This document shows, one piece after another, positions 1 through 7,279 of a stretch of 22,683 bases of DNA. The stretch lies in contig DATBJU010000175.1 of the NCBI GenBank assembly GCA_036556265.1, positions 1-22,683 on the forward strand, written 5' to 3'. Every line of letters starts with the position of its first letter. Positions within the stretch are counted from its first letter, which is position 1. Under the pieces are notes generated by a model, which worked only from the letters and a program-made list of their open reading frames with translations, made no database searches and was not told the DNA's origin. This stretch comes from JAUSIF01 sp036556265 (lineage in GTDB: Bacteria > Pseudomonadota > Alphaproteobacteria > Rhizobiales > Xanthobacteraceae). The position numbers were made by a program, and so were the translations under genes.

Positions 1-422
1 GGGTGCTGCGGCCGGGTGGGGTGCTGATCTTCTCAGTGCCGAACGTTGGACACATGCTGTCGCGCGTGACGTTCGCCCTGAGCGGGCACTATCACATGTT
101 CCCGAGTCCGAGCACCAAGGCTGAAAACGCAGGAAGGCTGAGCGGGCACGTGGCGCCTTTGCCGCTCCAATACTGGCACTACGGATTGCGTACGGCGGGA
201 TTTTCCGACATCCGCCTTTTTTCCGATCGAGCCAAGAAAGGTGCGGCCGCCTGGGCAATCGTACTCTGGCCGATCCTGAAGTTCTCGACCGGATTGCACC
301 TCCATCGGCTCGCGCAACGCGAGCCGGCGTTGTTCGACGAGACCGCCGAGGTCGCGCGACAATCGAACAGCTGGATCGCGCTTACCTCGCGCAGCCTCGT
401 GTTTCAGGCGCAGAAAAAATAG
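1..422 (+). CDS. SAM-dependent methyltransferase, C-terminal part (5' end outside window)
   Basis: The reading frame is open from the left edge and ends with TAG at 420-422. The first visible codons give LRPGG followed by VLIFSVPN, the post-motif III strand and loop of class I SAM-dependent methyltransferases of the Methyltransf_11/23 type. The SAM-binding motif I must therefore lie upstream of the window. A later TAGFSDIRLF segment matches the usual C-terminal GF element. The GTG at position 3 is internal to the family fold and is not taken as the start. The methyl acceptor is unknown; the neighbouring glycosyltransferases suggest a sugar or surface glycan (inference). The gene converges on another methyltransferase with only two bases between the stop codons. 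Confidence 0.8.
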   Translation, partial: VLRPGGVLIFSVPNVGHMLSRVTFALSGHYHMFPSPSTKAENAGRLSGHVAPLPLQYWHYGLRTAGFSDIRLFSDRAKKGAAAWAIVLWPILKFSTGLHLHRLAQREPALFDETAEVARQSNSWIALTSRSLVFQAQKK

Positions 423-424
423 CA

Positions 425-1114
425 TTAGCCTGGAATGCGTGCGGACACGACGATCCGGCGTGCGAAGAGAGAGCCGGGTTCGGCAGCGGTGTTCCAGTAG
501 TCTCGCTCTTCTTTGGTCGCCGCCTTTCGTGCATGACGGCGGCAATATGATCGCATAGGCAAAGCCAACAATTTTTCGAAGAAGTGCGTGCGTTCGTTCT
601 CGATGCAGGGATGGAGTTCGATTTGGTCAAAGCCGGCGAGTTTCATGTGCAGATAGAGCTGCGGCCAGGACCACGGCATAATATGCATGTGTGTTCCAGG
701 TTGAATCTCTCCGGCGAGTGATGGAAAGCCAGGGAAAAATCCCCGCGATAGATACTTCAGCCGTGCAGCCGGATGCCACGTGTTCGGTGTGGTTACGACG
801 ATCGTTCCGCCCGGGTTGAGATGACGGCGCGCCGATTTCAACAACAGGCCGGGATTGGCGATGTGCTCGATTCCTTCGCAACTGACGATCATGTCGTACC
901 GGCCGAGTTCATCCGGCACACCGTCCTCGAGGTCACGCTGCAGGAAATTCCGATAGCCGGGCGGGCGGTCTTGATAAAGATCGATGCCGTCGATTTCGAC
1001 GCTGGGGCTGGCGATGAGCTTGAGCAGCCAACCGGTTCCGCTCGGCATATCGAGTATCGAGCGCGGGCGGATGGTGCGCGCGATCTCGCCGACGATAGGC
1101 TGATAGGCTTTCAT
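425..1114 (-). CDS. Class I SAM-dependent methyltransferase
   Basis: A 229-residue protein. Residues near 17-28 read ILDMPSGTGWLL, the SAM-binding motif I with a DxPSGxG variant. An acidic IDLYQ follows at the end of strand 2, then DMIVSCEGIEHI (motif II region), and LNPGGTIVVTTPN as post-motif III. This is the Methyltransf_11/23 architecture. I chose ATG 1114-1112 because it overlaps the TGA of the preceding glycosyltransferase (ATGA) and has a GGGGGA ribosome-binding site just upstream; the frame is open further upstream but that part is an arginine-rich shadow of the glycosyltransferase. It is the last gene of a minus-strand glycosyltransferase operon, so a glycan or lipid-linked sugar is a likely acceptor (inference). 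It resembles the partial methyltransferase that converges on it. Confidence 0.85.
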   Translation of the reverse strand: MKAYQPIVGEIARTIRPRSILDMPSGTGWLLKLIASPSVEIDGIDLYQDRPPGYRNFLQRDLEDGVPDELGRYDMIVSCEGIEHIANPGLLLKSARRHLNPGGTIVVTTPNTWHPAARLKYLSRGFFPGFPSLAGEIQPGTHMHIMPWSWPQLYLHMKLAGFDQIELHPCIENERTHFFEKLLALPMRSYCRRHARKAATKEERDYWNTAAEPGSLFARRIVVSARIPG

Positions 1115-2226
1115 CCGGTCGATCCCCCGGTAGCGGCGTCGCAGAGTGTTTGCTCCATTCGATCGAGCATCGCCGCCGCAGTGAAGTGTGCGGATACGCG
1201 CTCCCTTCCTGCGGCGGCGAGCCGCCCGGCGAGAGTCTGGTCGGTGAGGAGAGTAGCGATGGCGGCGGCAAGGGCCTCTTCGTCTCCAGGCGGCACAATC
1301 AGGCCGGTCTCCCGGTCGCGCACAAGTTCGGGGATCGCCCCGACCGGCGTAGTGACCACCGGGATGCCGCACGCCATAGCCTGCACAAGCGCCTGCGGCA
1401 CGCCTTCGTTGCCGGTCGAGGGCAGGGCGAACACGTCGAACGTATGCAACCAGGGAACGACATCATCTTGCTGCCCCACGAACAGGACCCGGTCGCCGAA
1501 GCTTGCCGCCTGTTCCCGCAGTACGGGGTCCTGTGGACCGTCGCCGACGATCACGAGGCGGGCGTGAGCCAGTCGCTGGTCGTTCATCGCGGCGATAAGA
1601 AAGCGATGCCCTTTCCAGCTTCGCAAAGTGGCGACAATTCCGATGATTGGCGCTTCGGTGGAGAGTCCGAGGCGCGCGCGAGCGCCAGCCTTGTCGCCGG
1701 GGCGGAAGCGAGACATGTCCGCTCCCGTCGGGATCGAGACGACCGCCCTTGGGTCGAGGCCTAACGTCTTGATCAGCTGATCGCGGATTGCTTCGCCGGT
1801 CGTGACCACGCGTACGGGAGCCCGGCCATAGAGCCAACGGTTGAGGGACCCGCGCGCGACCGGCGTGGACAGGTGGCGTGTCCGTACCAGGGCAGCACGG
1901 CGCGACGGCATGCGCGTCACGAGTGCCGCAAGCCAGCTGTCGGATGAACTGTGTGTGACGACCACGTCGGGCTTGAAGGCGCCAATGACCCGCGAGAGCG
2001 CAAGGAATGAGCCGATCGAGCGCCGATCGAGCGACACATCGTGAGCCGGAATATGCCGGCTGCGCGCCGCGTGGAAAATCGGCGCAGCGGCGGGCGCGGC
2101 AACCTGGACATCGTGTCCGCGTGCGCGAAGCCCAGCTGCCTCATCGAGAATGCGGATCTCCTGGCCGCCCCAGCCCGTGGACGCTTCGGTATGCAGGATG
2201 CGCAGCTTGTGCGAGGCGAGGGTCAT
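1111..2226 (-). CDS. Glycosyltransferase family 4 (GT-B), LPS/EPS type
   Basis: A 371-residue GT-B glycosyltransferase. The N-terminal half starts LRILHTEASTGWGGQEIRIL, with the glycine-rich loop of GT4 acceptor domains. The C-terminal half has GIVATLRSWKGH (around residue 196), LVIVGDGP (224-231), and DVFALPSTGNEGVPQALVQ (264-282). The nucleotide-sugar-binding EX7E motif appears as E274-x7-Q282, so the second acidic residue is glutamine. It probably transfers a sugar from an activated donor to a lipopolysaccharide core or exopolysaccharide intermediate at the cytoplasmic face; donor and acceptor are not readable. The start ATG 2226-2224 overlaps the stop of the upstream glycosyltransferase by four bases and its own stop overlaps the downstream methyltransferase start, so the three are likely translationally coupled. 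Confidence 0.9.
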   Translation of the reverse strand: MTLASHKLRILHTEASTGWGGQEIRILDEAAGLRARGHDVQVAAPAAAPIFHAARSRHIPAHDVSLDRRSIGSFLALSRVIGAFKPDVVVTHSSSDSWLAALVTRMPSRRAALVRTRHLSTPVARGSLNRWLYGRAPVRVVTTGEAIRDQLIKTLGLDPRAVVSIPTGADMSRFRPGDKAGARARLGLSTEAPIIGIVATLRSWKGHRFLIAAMNDQRLAHARLVIVGDGPQDPVLREQAASFGDRVLFVGQQDDVVPWLHTFDVFALPSTGNEGVPQALVQAMACGIPVVTTPVGAIPELVRDRETGLIVPPGDEEALAAAIATLLTDQTLAGRLAAAGRERVSAHFTAAAMLDRMEQTLCDAATGGSTG

Positions 2227-3416
2227 TTGTATGAGCCGACACCGAGCGCCGCATAGACCGAGAGCATGCGGTCGATCATCTGGTCGATGCTGTAATCGTT
2301 TGCGATTGCGCGGGCCTCGGCCGCAATCGCCGGCCTCGCCGCTAGCTCGAAGGCCAGGCGCAGGGCTTCGGCGAGGCCGGCAACGTCCGTCGCATCGCGG
2401 ACCAAGCCGCGGTCGAGCCGCGCGACGATCTCGCGGGCGCCGCAAGCGGTGCTCGTCACCACCGGCAAGCCGCAGGCCAGGGCTTCGAGCACGGTCGAGG
2501 GAAACGGGTCGTAGATCGAAGGCAGGATCAGCACGTCGGCGGCGGCGTAGTAGGGGAGCGGGTCGGCTTGCGGTCCGATCATACGAAGACGATCGGCTGG
2601 AATTCCTGCACGCTGTGCACTTGCGACGTAGGTGCCGGGCCTGCTGTCGCTGCCAACGATCCAAAGTTCGGCGTCGATGCCGCTCGTTGCGAGTGCCGCG
2701 ATCGCTGCATCGAGGCCCTTGCGCTTGTAGCCGGACCCGACGAAGAGCGCGACTGGCCGGGCATCCTGTGTACCGATTGCATTTCGCACGACTTTGCGGT
2801 GGCGATCACGCGCCGCCGTATCGAAACGCCCAAGATCGATGCCGTTCGGCACGAGATGAATTCGCTCGCGCGGAAAGCCGAAATGGCGGACGATCTCGTC
2901 GGCGACCATCGACGAGTTCGCGAGGACCACCTTGAGTCGCGGGCTCGAAAACATCTCTCGCTCTAACGCAAGAGCGGTGCGATGAAAGGGATGCAGCGCG
3001 AGGGAGCGGCGCGAGAGCCATCCCAGCCCGCGCATGCGCTGCTCCAGAAACGCCGCGTGCACGCCGTCGCCGGCGCGGAAGATGTCGCAGCAGCGCAGCC
3101 GTTCATGCGATTGAACAAGTACGTCGGCGCGGCGCGCGATTATTTCGCATGCCAACCGTGCGAACCGGCGCTCGCGGGAAAAGCGAGGAAAACGCGGAGG
3201 GTCGCAGCGAAGGAATTCGATGTCCTTTCGACCGGTCCAGGCCCGTCCGAGCAGGCTCACGCGCACGCCGTGCGCAGTCATCGCCGAGATGATGCGATCG
3301 AGAACAAGCTCGCCGCCGCCGAACGGAGTGAATTGCTGCCGGATGAACAAGACGCCTCGCGGCGAAGCGCGCGACTGGACGCCATCAGGCGGGTGCGGCA
3401 TGTTCGCGGCGTTCAT
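2223..3416 (-). CDS. Glycosyltransferase family 4, WaaG/RfaG-like
   Basis: A 397-residue GT-B glycosyltransferase. Its N-terminus has FIRQQFTPFGGGELVLDRI (residues 24-42), like LPS core WaaG-type enzymes. SHERLRCCDIFRAGDGVH (103-120) resembles a conserved block in WaaG-like proteins. The donor-binding domain has LFVGSGYKRKGLDAAI (224-239) and ILPSIYDPFPSTVLEALACG, where EX7E appears as D303-x7-E311, a common variant. It likely adds a hexose to an LPS core or related lipid-linked glycan (inference). It is the first gene of the minus-strand trio. ATG 3416-3414 has only a weak ribosome-binding site; a second methionine six codons in is possible. The start lies 23 bp from the divergent GT2 gene's start. 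Confidence 0.88.
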   Translation of the reverse strand: MNAANMPHPPDGVQSRASPRGVLFIRQQFTPFGGGELVLDRIISAMTAHGVRVSLLGRAWTGRKDIEFLRCDPPRFPRFSRERRFARLACEIIARRADVLVQSHERLRCCDIFRAGDGVHAAFLEQRMRGLGWLSRRSLALHPFHRTALALEREMFSSPRLKVVLANSSMVADEIVRHFGFPRERIHLVPNGIDLGRFDTAARDRHRKVVRNAIGTQDARPVALFVGSGYKRKGLDAAIAALATSGIDAELWIVGSDSRPGTYVASAQRAGIPADRLRMIGPQADPLPYYAAADVLILPSIYDPFPSTVLEALACGLPVVTSTACGAREIVARLDRGLVRDATDVAGLAEALRLAFELAARPAIAAEARAIANDYSIDQMIDRMLSVYAALGVGSYK

Positions 3417-3439
3417 GTTGGTGATTTTCCGGAGCAGTC

Positions 3440-4192
3440 GTGCCGCGTCTGTCGTTGATCGTGATCACTCGAAACGAGCAGGATTCGATCGAGCGTTGTC
3501 TGCGTTCCGTCGCCTTCGCCGACGAAATCGTCGTAGTCGACAATCGCAGTACGGACAAGACGGTCGAAATCGCTCGATCGCTCGGCGCCAAAGTCATTGA
3601 TGCGCCGGAGTGGCCGGGTTTTGGGCAGCAGAAGAACCGGGCGCTCGATGCGGCATCGGGCGAGTGGATTTTGTCGCTCGACGCCGACGAGTGGATCGAG
3701 CAGCCGCTCGCAGATGAGATTGTGGCCGCGATCAAAGAAGCCGCCGCCGACGGATACGAGATGCCGCGGCGTTCGCGCTTTTGCGGAAAGGTAGTCGGGC
3801 ACAGCGGCTGGTGGCCGGACTACGTGTTGCGGCTGTGGCGGCGCGGACGTGGTCGTTTCGTCGACGTGCCGGTGCACGAGCGGGTGAAAGTTGAGGGAAA
3901 GATTGCCCGGCTTTCGTCGCCGATCGAGCACGAAGCGATCGTCGATCTCGCCGACGCGCGGGACAAGGCAAGACGATACGCAACCGCCGCCGCGGCGGAG
4001 CTTGCGGCGCAAGGCAGGCGGTCGAGCCGGGCGAAAGCAGTCGTGCGCGCGGGCGCGGCGTTTCTGCGAACCTATATCTGGCGCGCGGGATTTCTCGACG
4101 GCGCGACGGGTTACCACGTTGCGCTCTACAACAGCGACTACACGTACCAAAAGTGGGCGCGGCTGGCAGAGGGCTCTACAAGAAATAGTTGA
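3440..4192 (+). CDS. Glycosyltransferase family 2, WaaE/KdtX-like
   Basis: A 250-residue GT-A enzyme. It begins LSLIVITRNEQDSIERCL, then EIVVVDNRSTDKT (residues 29-41), then WILSLDADEWIE, where D81-A-D83 is the metal/nucleotide-sugar DxD motif. YVLRLWRRGRGRFVDVPVHE and the C-terminal GYHVALYNSDYTYQKWARL match the WaaE/KdtX subgroup, known in enterobacteria as LPS core beta-1,4-glucosyltransferases. The product here is assigned by family only. The GTG at 3440 has GGAG five bases upstream. The gene is divergent from the GT4 gene, and its last 17 bases overlap the 3' end of the convergent YqaA-like gene. With the three minus-strand genes it completes a small LPS core-type cluster. Confidence 0.88.
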   Translation: MPRLSLIVITRNEQDSIERCLRSVAFADEIVVVDNRSTDKTVEIARSLGAKVIDAPEWPGFGQQKNRALDAASGEWILSLDADEWIEQPLADEIVAAIKEAAADGYEMPRRSRFCGKVVGHSGWWPDYVLRLWRRGRGRFVDVPVHERVKVEGKIARLSSPIEHEAIVDLADARDKARRYATAAAAELAAQGRRSSRAKAVVRAGAAFLRTYIWRAGFLDGATGYHVALYNSDYTYQKWARLAEGSTRNS

Positions 4193-4757
4193 GCACGAAA
4201 AATCCGCCGACAAGTAGCACGAAGCCGGCAAGGGCAACCCACTCGAGGTAGCGCTCAATAAACTCGCGCGCCGGCTCGCCCCAGAAGTGCAGGATCAGCG
4301 CGACCGCGTAATAGCGCACGCCACGCGTGATGATCGACAGCGCCGTGAACCAGAACAGATTGTAGGCGGCGAAGCCGGCGCTGATCGTGACGATCTTGTA
4401 GGGGATCGGCGTCACGCCCTTGATCAGGATGATCCAATGGCCCCACTCGGCATAGGCGGCGCGAAACTCCGCAGCCTGCTGATCGTAGCCGTAGAGCTTG
4501 ATGAGGAACTGGCCGAGCGTGTCATAGAGTAGAAGGCCGATCGCGTAGCCGAGCAGTCCACCAAGCACAGAGGCTATGGTGCAGATGCCTGCGTAGCGAA
4601 ACGCGCGGTCCGGCCGCGCCAGGCACATGGGCACCAGCATCACGTCCGGCGGGATCGGGAAGAAAGAGCTCTCAGTGAAGGATACGCCGGCCAACGCCCA
4701 GGGCGCCGAGGGCTTTTCCGAGAGCGCCAGCACCCAGTGATAAAGGCGGCGCAACAT
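4176..4757 (-). CDS. YqaA/DedA-family (VTT domain) inner-membrane protein
   Basis: A 193-residue multi-pass membrane protein with a run of hydrophobic segments and a hydrophobic C-terminus ending VLNYFL. ESSFFPIPPDVMLVP (around residues 29-43) is the re-entrant loop signature of the YqaA branch of the DedA/SNARE-associated (VTT) superfamily. KGVTPIPYKIVTISAG (near 113-128) is the second conserved proline-containing loop. DedA relatives are implicated in membrane homeostasis, and some act as undecaprenyl-phosphate or phospholipid translocases; the YqaA branch lacks a settled function. A lipid-carrier role would suit the glycan genes beside it, but this is inference. Start ATG 4757 gives MLRRLYHW, the usual N-terminus for this group. 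Confidence 0.85.
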   Translation of the reverse strand: MLRRLYHWVLALSEKPSAPWALAGVSFTESSFFPIPPDVMLVPMCLARPDRAFRYAGICTIASVLGGLLGYAIGLLLYDTLGQFLIKLYGYDQQAAEFRAAYAEWGHWIILIKGVTPIPYKIVTISAGFAAYNLFWFTALSIITRGVRYYAVALILHFWGEPAREFIERYLEWVALAGFVLLVGGFFVLNYFL

Positions 4758-4812
4758 CGCGCTTCTCTAACGACCGGCCTCTAGCGAGTCAAAATCGGGA
4801 GAAATGCCGCAC

Positions 4813-5196
4813 TCAGCGGGCGCGGCGCCTTCGGGCGCGGTCGATGGGAACGGGGATGGCGCGTTGCTTGAGTTCGAAGATTGGGTTCTTCGCTATCTTC
4901 TCGGCGATGCCGTAGAGCTTCTCGCGGCGATCCATCTCGGCCCAGATTTCCTTCGGCTGGACGCCGGCTTCGAACCAAAGGACGACCAGATGGTAGAGCA
5001 GGTCGGCGCTTTCGCGGACGACTTCGTCCCGGTTGCCAGCCGCGCATTCGAGCGCGACCTCGGCGGCCTCTTCGGCCACCTTCTTCGCGATCTTGCGGGG
5101 ACCTGCCAGGAGCAGGCGTGCGGTACGCGAACTGGTCGGATCCTGGCCGCGCGCCGCGCGCACGCCCTCGTAGAGTTTGCGGATCGAATCGCTCAT
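4813..5196 (-). CDS. hisE: HisE-like phosphoribosyl-ATP diphosphatase
   Basis: A 127-residue protein of the MazG-like all-alpha NTP pyrophosphohydrolase fold. The line GPRKIAKKVAEEAAEV (32-47), then ESADLLYHLVVL (62-73), matches HisE; E42, E43, E46, E62 and D65 are the expected Mg-binding acidic residues. HisE hydrolyses phosphoribosyl-ATP to phosphoribosyl-AMP and pyrophosphate, the second step of histidine synthesis. ATG 5196-5194 gives MSDSIRKLYEGV, the family N-terminus; a longer frame starts 15 codons upstream. About 27 residues past the usual HisE end form a basic tail (RARRRRAR). No other his gene is in the window, so it may be a relocated hisE or a paralog with another nucleotide substrate. 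Confidence 0.75.
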   Translation of the reverse strand: MSDSIRKLYEGVRAARGQDPTSSRTARLLLAGPRKIAKKVAEEAAEVALECAAGNRDEVVRESADLLYHLVVLWFEAGVQPKEIWAEMDRREKLYGIAEKIAKNPIFELKQRAIPVPIDRARRRRAR

Positions 5197-5395
5197 GGCT
5201 GCAACATATCCCGGCTCAATCTGCCTGCGAATCCCCTGCAAAACCGCTAACCATCCGCCGCAGCGTCGCCTTGACGTCGCGCTCGGGTCATCGAACGGGC
5301 GACAGTGCCCAGCGGCTAAGCAAAATTGCGGCTTTTGCCGGCTTTCGCTTGCCCTTCAATGCGGCATGGTCTTTGCTAACCACAATCAGGTTTTG

Positions 5396-5423
5396 CGGGG
5401 CAGCGAAGCCGATTTTCGCCCCG
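5396..5423 (+). promoter_or_regulatory. Possible 5'-UTR hairpin before the importer operon
   Basis: CGGGG (5396-5400) plus CGAA (5404-5407) can pair with TTCGCCCCG (5415-5423), giving nine base pairs with a three-base bulge and a seven-base loop. It ends 22 bases before the ATG of the substrate-binding protein and just before its AGGGAGA ribosome-binding site (5434-5440). It lies in the 249-base gap between hisE and this operon, in which I see no clear sigma70 promoter. A transcript-stabilising or translation-control role is inference; no T-run follows, so it is not an intrinsic terminator. Confidence 0.3.
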
Positions 5424-5445
5424 GGGGAAGATCAGGGAGACGGGT

Positions 5446-6465
5446 ATGGCAGTTTCGAAGTATCTCACCGGCGGTGTCGTCGCGTTTGTCGCGGCGTTGG
5501 TGGCTGTTTCCGCGAGCGCACAGCAGGCGGTGAAGTTCACACTCGACTGGAAGTTCGAGGGACCCGCGGCGCCGTTTGTGGTCGCAATCGACAAGGGCTT
5601 CTTCAAAGCAGAAGGTCTCGACGTCACGATCGATACGGCCGGAGGTTCGCTTGAGCCGCTCAATCGCATCGCGTCGGGCACCTACGACGTCGGCTTCGGC
5701 GATATCAATTCGCTGATCAAATTCCGCGATGCGAACCCGAACGTCCCGATCAAGGCCGTCTACATGGTCTACAACAAGCCTCCCTTCTCGATCGTGGGCC
5801 GCAAGAGCCGCGGCGTCGTCAAGCCAAAGGATTTGGAAGGGAAGAAACTCGGTGCGCCCGCCCCGGACGGCGCCTACGCACAGTGGCCGATCTTCGTGAA
5901 GGCGAACAGCATCGACGCGTCGAAGGTCACGATCGAGAACGTCGGCTTCCCGGTGCGTGAGCCAATGCTCGCGGCGGGACAGGTCGACGCCATCACCGGT
6001 TTCTCGTTCTCGTCGTACATCAACCTGAAGGACCGGGGCGTTGCAGCCGACGATATCACCGTGTTGCTGATGGCGGACTACGGCGTCAATCTGTACGGCA
6101 ACGCAATCATCGTGAACCCGAAGTTCGCGGCGGAGAAGCCGGAGGCGGTGAAGGCCTTCCTGCGCGCGTTCAACAAGGGAATGCAGGAGACGGTCAAAAA
6201 TCCAAAGACGTCCGTCGATTCCGTGATCAGGCGCAACGATGTCGCCAAGAAGGAAGTCGAGCTTGAGCGCCTCAATATGGCGATCAAGGATAATATTCTC
6301 ACTGACGAAGTGAGAAAGAACGGCTTTGGCGGGGTCGATCTTGCGCGGCTTGATGCCGCGATCGATCAGATTGCGCTGACGTTCAACTTCAAGGCCAAGC
6401 CGAAGGCGGCCGACATCTTCGACGCGTCGTTCCTACCGGCCGCTGCCGACCGCAAGGTCAACTGA
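5446..6465 (+). CDS. ABC transporter substrate-binding protein (NMT1/SsuA-like)
   Basis: A 339-residue periplasmic binding protein. Residues 1-25 are a Sec signal peptide with cleavage expected after SASA. The mature part has VKFTLDWKFEGPAAPFVVA, a GFFKAEGLDVTI segment and the YDVGFGDINSLIKF block, typical of the NMT1/THI5-like family (taurine, alkanesulfonate, nitrate, thiamine-precursor and related importers). GKKLGAPAPDGAYAQWPIF and VDAITGFSFSSYINL are further family blocks. The ligand cannot be assigned from sequence. AGGGAGA five bases before ATG 5446 is a strong ribosome-binding site, much better than those of the next genes, in line with the usual excess of binding protein over transporter. 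It is the first gene of a three-gene importer operon. Confidence 0.9.
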   Translation: MAVSKYLTGGVVAFVAALVAVSASAQQAVKFTLDWKFEGPAAPFVVAIDKGFFKAEGLDVTIDTAGGSLEPLNRIASGTYDVGFGDINSLIKFRDANPNVPIKAVYMVYNKPPFSIVGRKSRGVVKPKDLEGKKLGAPAPDGAYAQWPIFVKANSIDASKVTIENVGFPVREPMLAAGQVDAITGFSFSSYINLKDRGVAADDITVLLMADYGVNLYGNAIIVNPKFAAEKPEAVKAFLRAFNKGMQETVKNPKTSVDSVIRRNDVAKKEVELERLNMAIKDNILTDEVRKNGFGGVDLARLDAAIDQIALTFNFKAKPKAADIFDASFLPAAADRKVN

Positions 6466-6495
6466 GCCGTACCCGGCGGCGCGGGGCGCGACGGC
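6466..6495 (+). other. Intercistronic hairpin between binding protein and ATPase genes
   Basis: GCCGT directly after the TGA (6466-6470) is complementary to ACGGC (6491-6495), with CCC/GGG pairing possible inside. The distal arm sits one base before the GTG start of the ATPase gene, where no clear ribosome-binding site is seen. Such hairpins often shield the upstream message and damp the downstream genes in binding-protein operons. The pairing is seen in sequence; the function is inferred. Confidence 0.3.
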
Positions 6496-6496
6496 C

Positions 6497-7279
6497 GTGT
6501 CCGCATTCGTCGCCCTGGATGCGGTCAGCCACTCGTACGGTGGGGCTGGCGGCACGCTTGCGGTCGAAGGGCTCACAATTTCGGTCGAGCGCGGCGAGTT
6601 CGCGGCGGTCGTCGGTCCTTCAGGTTGCGGCAAATCCACCCTGATGAAGCTCGCCACGGGGCTGCAGTTCCCGTTCAAGGGGACGGTGCAGGTCGCGGGC
6701 ACGCTCGTCACGCAGCCCGTGAAGATCGCAGGCATGGCGTTCCAGGCGCCGACCCTTTTGCCATGGCGCACGACGCTGGAAAATCTCTTGCTCCCGCTCG
6801 AGATCGTCGAACCGCACCGCAGCCGGATCCGTCGGCAGAAGTCCGAATATGTGACGCGGGCCGAGAAGCTCCTCGCTTCGGTAGGACTGGACGGGCAGGG
6901 CGACAAATTTCCGTGGGAGCTGTCGGGCGGGATGCAGATGCGCGCCTCGCTCTGCCGTGCGCTCATCCACGAGCCGCAGCTCCTGATGCTGGATGAGCCG
7001 TTTGCGGCGCTTGATGCGTTCACGCGCGAAGAGCTGTGGTGTGTGATCCGCGATCTGCACGCGGCAAGCAAGATCACCGTCGTTCTCGTCACGCACGATC
7101 TGCGGGAAGCGGTCTTCCTTGCCGACCGTATCTTCGTCATGTCCGCGCGTCCGGGACGCGTGCTCGCCGAGCGGAAAGTCGATCTTCCGCGTCCGCGCGA
7201 CCTTGAGGTGACGTTCAAGCCGGAGTTTCAGAGCATCGTGCACGAGTTGCGCGAGCACATCGTCAGGGCGCGGCAATGA
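6497..7279 (+). CDS. ABC transporter ATP-binding protein (SsuB/TauB/NrtD type)
   Basis: A 260-residue ATPase with every expected motif: Walker A GPSGCGKST (40-48), Q-loop Q83, signature LSGGM (142-146), Walker B LLMLDEP (162-168), D-loop and H-loop H200. The FQAPTLLPWRTTLENLLLP segment is typical of the nitrate/sulfonate/taurine importer ATPases. It energises uptake with the adjacent permease and binding protein. The start is GTG 6497 with MSAFVALDAVSHSYGG, the natural beginning of the fold; the ribosome-binding site is poor. Its stop overlaps the permease start (ATGA at 7276-7279), so the two are coupled. Confidence 0.92.
   Translation: MSAFVALDAVSHSYGGAGGTLAVEGLTISVERGEFAAVVGPSGCGKSTLMKLATGLQFPFKGTVQVAGTLVTQPVKIAGMAFQAPTLLPWRTTLENLLLPLEIVEPHRSRIRRQKSEYVTRAEKLLASVGLDGQGDKFPWELSGGMQMRASLCRALIHEPQLLMLDEPFAALDAFTREELWCVIRDLHAASKITVVLVTHDLREAVFLADRIFVMSARPGRVLAERKVDLPRPRDLEVTFKPEFQSIVHELREHIVRARQ

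Noticed and set aside
2150..2935. Plus-strand frame of 261 codons across two GT4 genes
   Set aside because: Arg-rich, antisense to two clear glycosyltransferases joined by an ATGA overlap.
3413..4258. Minus-strand frame of 281 codons opposite the GT2 gene
   Set aside because: It overlaps a well-supported glycosyltransferase and the YqaA-like gene and has no domain features; it is a high-GC shadow.
6433..7218. Minus-strand frame of 261 codons opposite the ABC ATPase
   Set aside because: Ser/Arg-rich antisense shadow; the plus strand has all ABC motifs.
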